A stretch of DNA of 64,000 bases from CAVTWJ01 sp964525605. GTDB taxonomy: Bacteria; Oederibacteriota; Muellerivitia; Muellerivitales; Muellerivitaceae. The translations under genes were made by a program, and so were the position numbers. The stretch spans positions 1-64,000 of the forward strand of contig CAZGKT010000002.1 in assembly GCA_964525605.1 (NCBI GenBank), read 5' to 3'. Of the stretch, positions 63,758 through 64,000 are shown piece after piece (position 1 is the first letter of the stretch; each line of letters opens with the position of its first letter). The notes beneath the pieces are model-generated. The model was not told the origin of the DNA and made no database searches. It saw only the letters and a program-made list of their open reading frames with translations.

Positions 63758-64000
63758 CTACTTGAGAATGATGACTTTTCGAATGAAATTACCCGAAGGT
63801 TGTTCGATCACGACCAAATAAACGCCGTTCCCAACCACCTCTCCATATCGATTACGTCCATCCCAGGTGAAATGGAAACTTCCCTGGTTCAAGTTTTGGT
63901 CCACCAGCTTATCGATTTCTTCCGCGAGCATATTGAATACCAGAATCTTTACTGCCCCGCTCTGTGGCACCAGTACGTCAATTCCTAACGCCTGGCCCGC
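63758..64000 (-). CDS. C-terminal end of a second T9SS/FlgD-like sorting-domain protein (partial)
   Basis: 80 codons are open to the window edge on the minus strand. The sequence has the same layout as the end of the fibronectin-III protein: AVKILVFNMLAEEI, FTWDGRNRYGEVVGNGVYLV and the final RKVIILK. The body lies outside the window, so the function is unknown. It suggests that several proteins in this genome share the export signal. Confidence 0.75.
   Translation of the reverse strand, partial: AGQALGIDVLVPQSGAVKILVFNMLAEEIDKLVDQNLNQGSFHFTWDGRNRYGEVVGNGVYLVVIEQPSGNFIRKVIILK

Overview
The window comes from an uncultured-looking Gram-negative (diderm) bacterium. It carries a lipid A pathway (skp-lpxD-lpxC/fabZ-lpxA-lpxI), LPS-export permeases (lptF, lptG), apolipoprotein N-acyltransferase and a giant outer-membrane protein of the SprA family, the translocon of the type IX secretion system (T9SS). 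The LpxC-FabZ fusion, the SprA-like barrel and proteins ending in T9SS/FlgD-like sorting domains point to the FCB group (Bacteroidota, Fibrobacterota and relatives) or a neighbouring candidate phylum. The phylum is an inference. No rRNA, phage, insertion sequence or CRISPR array was found. Almost every gene is on the minus strand; only tRNA-Glu, argC, lptF and lptG are on plus.

Layout. 1-6 kb: gltBD (glutamate synthase), with an intrinsic terminator placed just before the gltB start. 6-11.3 kb: queA, a YfhO-like membrane protein, tgt and a membrane-anchored thioredoxin, with queuosine genes framing the operon. 11.5-13.8 kb: a TPR/coiled-coil protein with five 15-residue tandem repeats. 14-18 kb: a secreted multidomain glycoside hydrolase with its LacI-type regulator. 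18-20 kb: cyclophilin, diverging from a promoter-tRNA-Glu-argC unit. 20-28.4 kb: a long minus-strand run gap, nfeD, SPFH protein, pgk, tpiA, secG, lacI, lnt, Rieske protein, combining lower glycolysis with envelope biogenesis. gap has a structured leader and a branched terminator.

28.7-43 kb: the most unusual block. A LytS-type histidine kinase, a LytTR regulator, the SprA-like translocon (1969 aa), a 1622-aa fibronectin-III protein with a C-terminal sorting domain, a DUF2225 zinc-ribbon/TPR protein and ComF are packed in one direction with overlaps or short gaps. It reads as a self-contained secretion operon with its own sensor and a likely cargo. The end of another sorting-domain protein lies at the right edge (63.76-64 kb).

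43-50 kb: lptF-lptG converging on the lipid A operon. 50-52 kb: two translationally coupled PilZ proteins and a beta-helix protein with a C-terminal membrane anchor. 52.5-55 kb: tmRNA, a thioredoxin-like [2Fe-2S] ferredoxin, YjbQ, a JAMM protease and a CysM-like cysteine synthase; the last two recall sulfur-carrier-dependent cysteine synthesis. 55-62 kb: eno, a DUF1015 protein, an extragenic inverted repeat, nrdR, argB and topA. 62.3-64 kb: a third PilZ protein, a PEBP-family pseudogene with a nonsense codon and a frameshift, and the partial sorting-domain gene.
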